Notes under the pieces: generated by a model
Told to the model about the DNA's origin: nothing
The model's database searches: none
Seen by the model: only the letters and a program-made list of their open reading frames with translations
In this document: positions 60,478 through 60,655 of the stretch, piece by piece
Layout of the letters: every line of letters starts with the position of its first letter
Position numbering within the stretch: position 1 is the first letter of the stretch
Assembly (NCBI GenBank): GCA_947455025.1
Contig: CANGLU010000011.1
Coordinates: forward strand, 1-60,655
Direction of reading: 5' to 3'
Source: Hyphomicrobiales bacterium
GTDB taxonomy: Bacteria > Pseudomonadota > Alphaproteobacteria > Rhizobiales > Beijerinckiaceae
DNA length: 60,655 bases
Program-made: the position numbers and the translations under genes

Positions 60478-60655
60478 TTAATGCTGACGAGGATCGCGAT
60501 GCATCTTTCCATCCTTCATGATCATTGAGAAACGGGATGGCCCAACAAGGACAGACTGATCTTTAAGAGGATCCCCGTTCACCAATAATAAATCGGCCAA
60601 TGCACCTTGCTTGATGACGCCTAACTCGCCTTTATGACCCATCAAATCGCCCCCA
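60478..60655 (-). CDS. Amidohydrolase-family protein (partial, C-terminus only)
   Basis: The last 59 residues are present; the start is beyond the right edge. GDLMGHKGELGVIKQGALAD followed by LLLVNGDPLKD is the C-terminal beta-sandwich of metal-dependent amidohydrolases such as imidazolonepropionase-like and dipeptidase-like enzymes, ending MIMKDGKMHRDPRQH. The stop TAA lies at 60480-60478. It is on the same strand as the dehydratase, 109 bp upstream of it, and could be the first gene of the same operon or a separate unit. Confidence 0.8.
   Translation of the reverse strand, partial: GGDLMGHKGELGVIKQGALADLLLVNGDPLKDQSVLVGPSRFSMIMKDGKMHRDPRQH

Noticed and set aside
1-60655. tRNA, rRNA or insertion-sequence content
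   Set aside because: Reading the intergenic regions on both strands showed no cloverleaf with a T-loop GTTCAA-type core in proper context, no rRNA-like sequence and no transposase motifs. A tRNAscan or Rfam run would be decisive.

Overview
The window looks like chromosomal DNA of an alphaproteobacterium, most likely Hyphomicrobiales (Rhizobiales). The reasons are the gene families present (RbsC/XylH-type sugar ABC systems with single-domain ATPases, a PrsDE/ExsH-like secreted glycanase locus, a GguC/AraD1-type FAH protein, rhizobial-style intergenic palindromes), the moderate GC content, and dense same-strand operons joined by ATGA or TGATG overlaps. Placement below order level is not supported. 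I saw no rRNA, tRNA, insertion sequence, CRISPR array or prophage block. Only one transcriptional regulator is recognisable in about 60 kb.

Layout. 1-2.0 kb: sugar ABC operon (ATPase, permease, truncated binding protein; minus). 2.3-6.8 kb: FAD-linked 2-hydroxyacid dehydrogenase, a small coiled-coil protein, a flavin amine oxidase and a malonyl-CoA synthetase (MatB). 6.9-11.9 kb: type I secretion ATPase and adaptor, divergent from a GH16 glycanase with an RTX-like C-terminus, across an AT-rich, hairpin-rich leader. 12.0-14.8 kb: FrhB/BciB-like iron-sulfur flavoprotein and an alpha/beta hydrolase fused to a membrane domain. 14.8-21.4 kb: MHS-type transporter, BLUF photoreceptor, mannitol-type dehydrogenase with an orphan ABC ATPase, efflux MFS and a small protein. 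21.4-22.9 kb: DMT permease and orphan ParA. 23.0-30.3 kb: a basic-amino-acid ABC transporter divergent from aruH-aruI (arginine transaminase pathway), then a DDAH-type hydrolase. 30.3-33.6 kb: D-xylose-type ABC system whose last gene is the DDAH. 33.9-36.9 kb: a vanadium haloperoxidase/PAP2-type enzyme paired with a CRTAC1 (FG-GAP/UnbV) protein. 37.0-44.0 kb: a seven-gene sugar or sugar-acid operon (aldehyde dehydrogenase, HpcH aldolase, hydroxyacid dehydrogenase, TIM-barrel isomerase, two Gfo/Idh dehydrogenases, rhodanese) ending in a strong terminator. 44-51.7 kb: hydrolase, Ldh-type dehydrogenase, ilvD, 2OG-oxygenase-like protein, MFS transporter, XRE/S24-like regulator and a small exported protein. 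52.0-60.7 kb: a minus-strand operon of amidohydrolase, pentonate-type dehydratase, FAH protein, HyuA, HyuB, SDR, cupin and ArsC.

How the genes work together. The window reads as a scavenging region. Three ABC systems import sugars and basic amino acids. Nearby dehydratases, aldolases and dehydrogenases can turn sugar acids into pyruvate-level intermediates. The 52-60 kb operon combines an IlvD/Edd pentonate-type dehydratase, an SDR and an FAH hydrolase, the enzyme set of the diketo-hydrolase route of non-phosphorylative sugar catabolism. The co-transcribed HyuAB, cupin and ArsC genes are not explained by that route, so this operon is the best candidate for an undescribed pathway. The arginine genes form a separate unit of import, transamination and decarboxylation.

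Limits: all functions are read from sequence motifs and remembered family features. No search, alignment or structure prediction was run.
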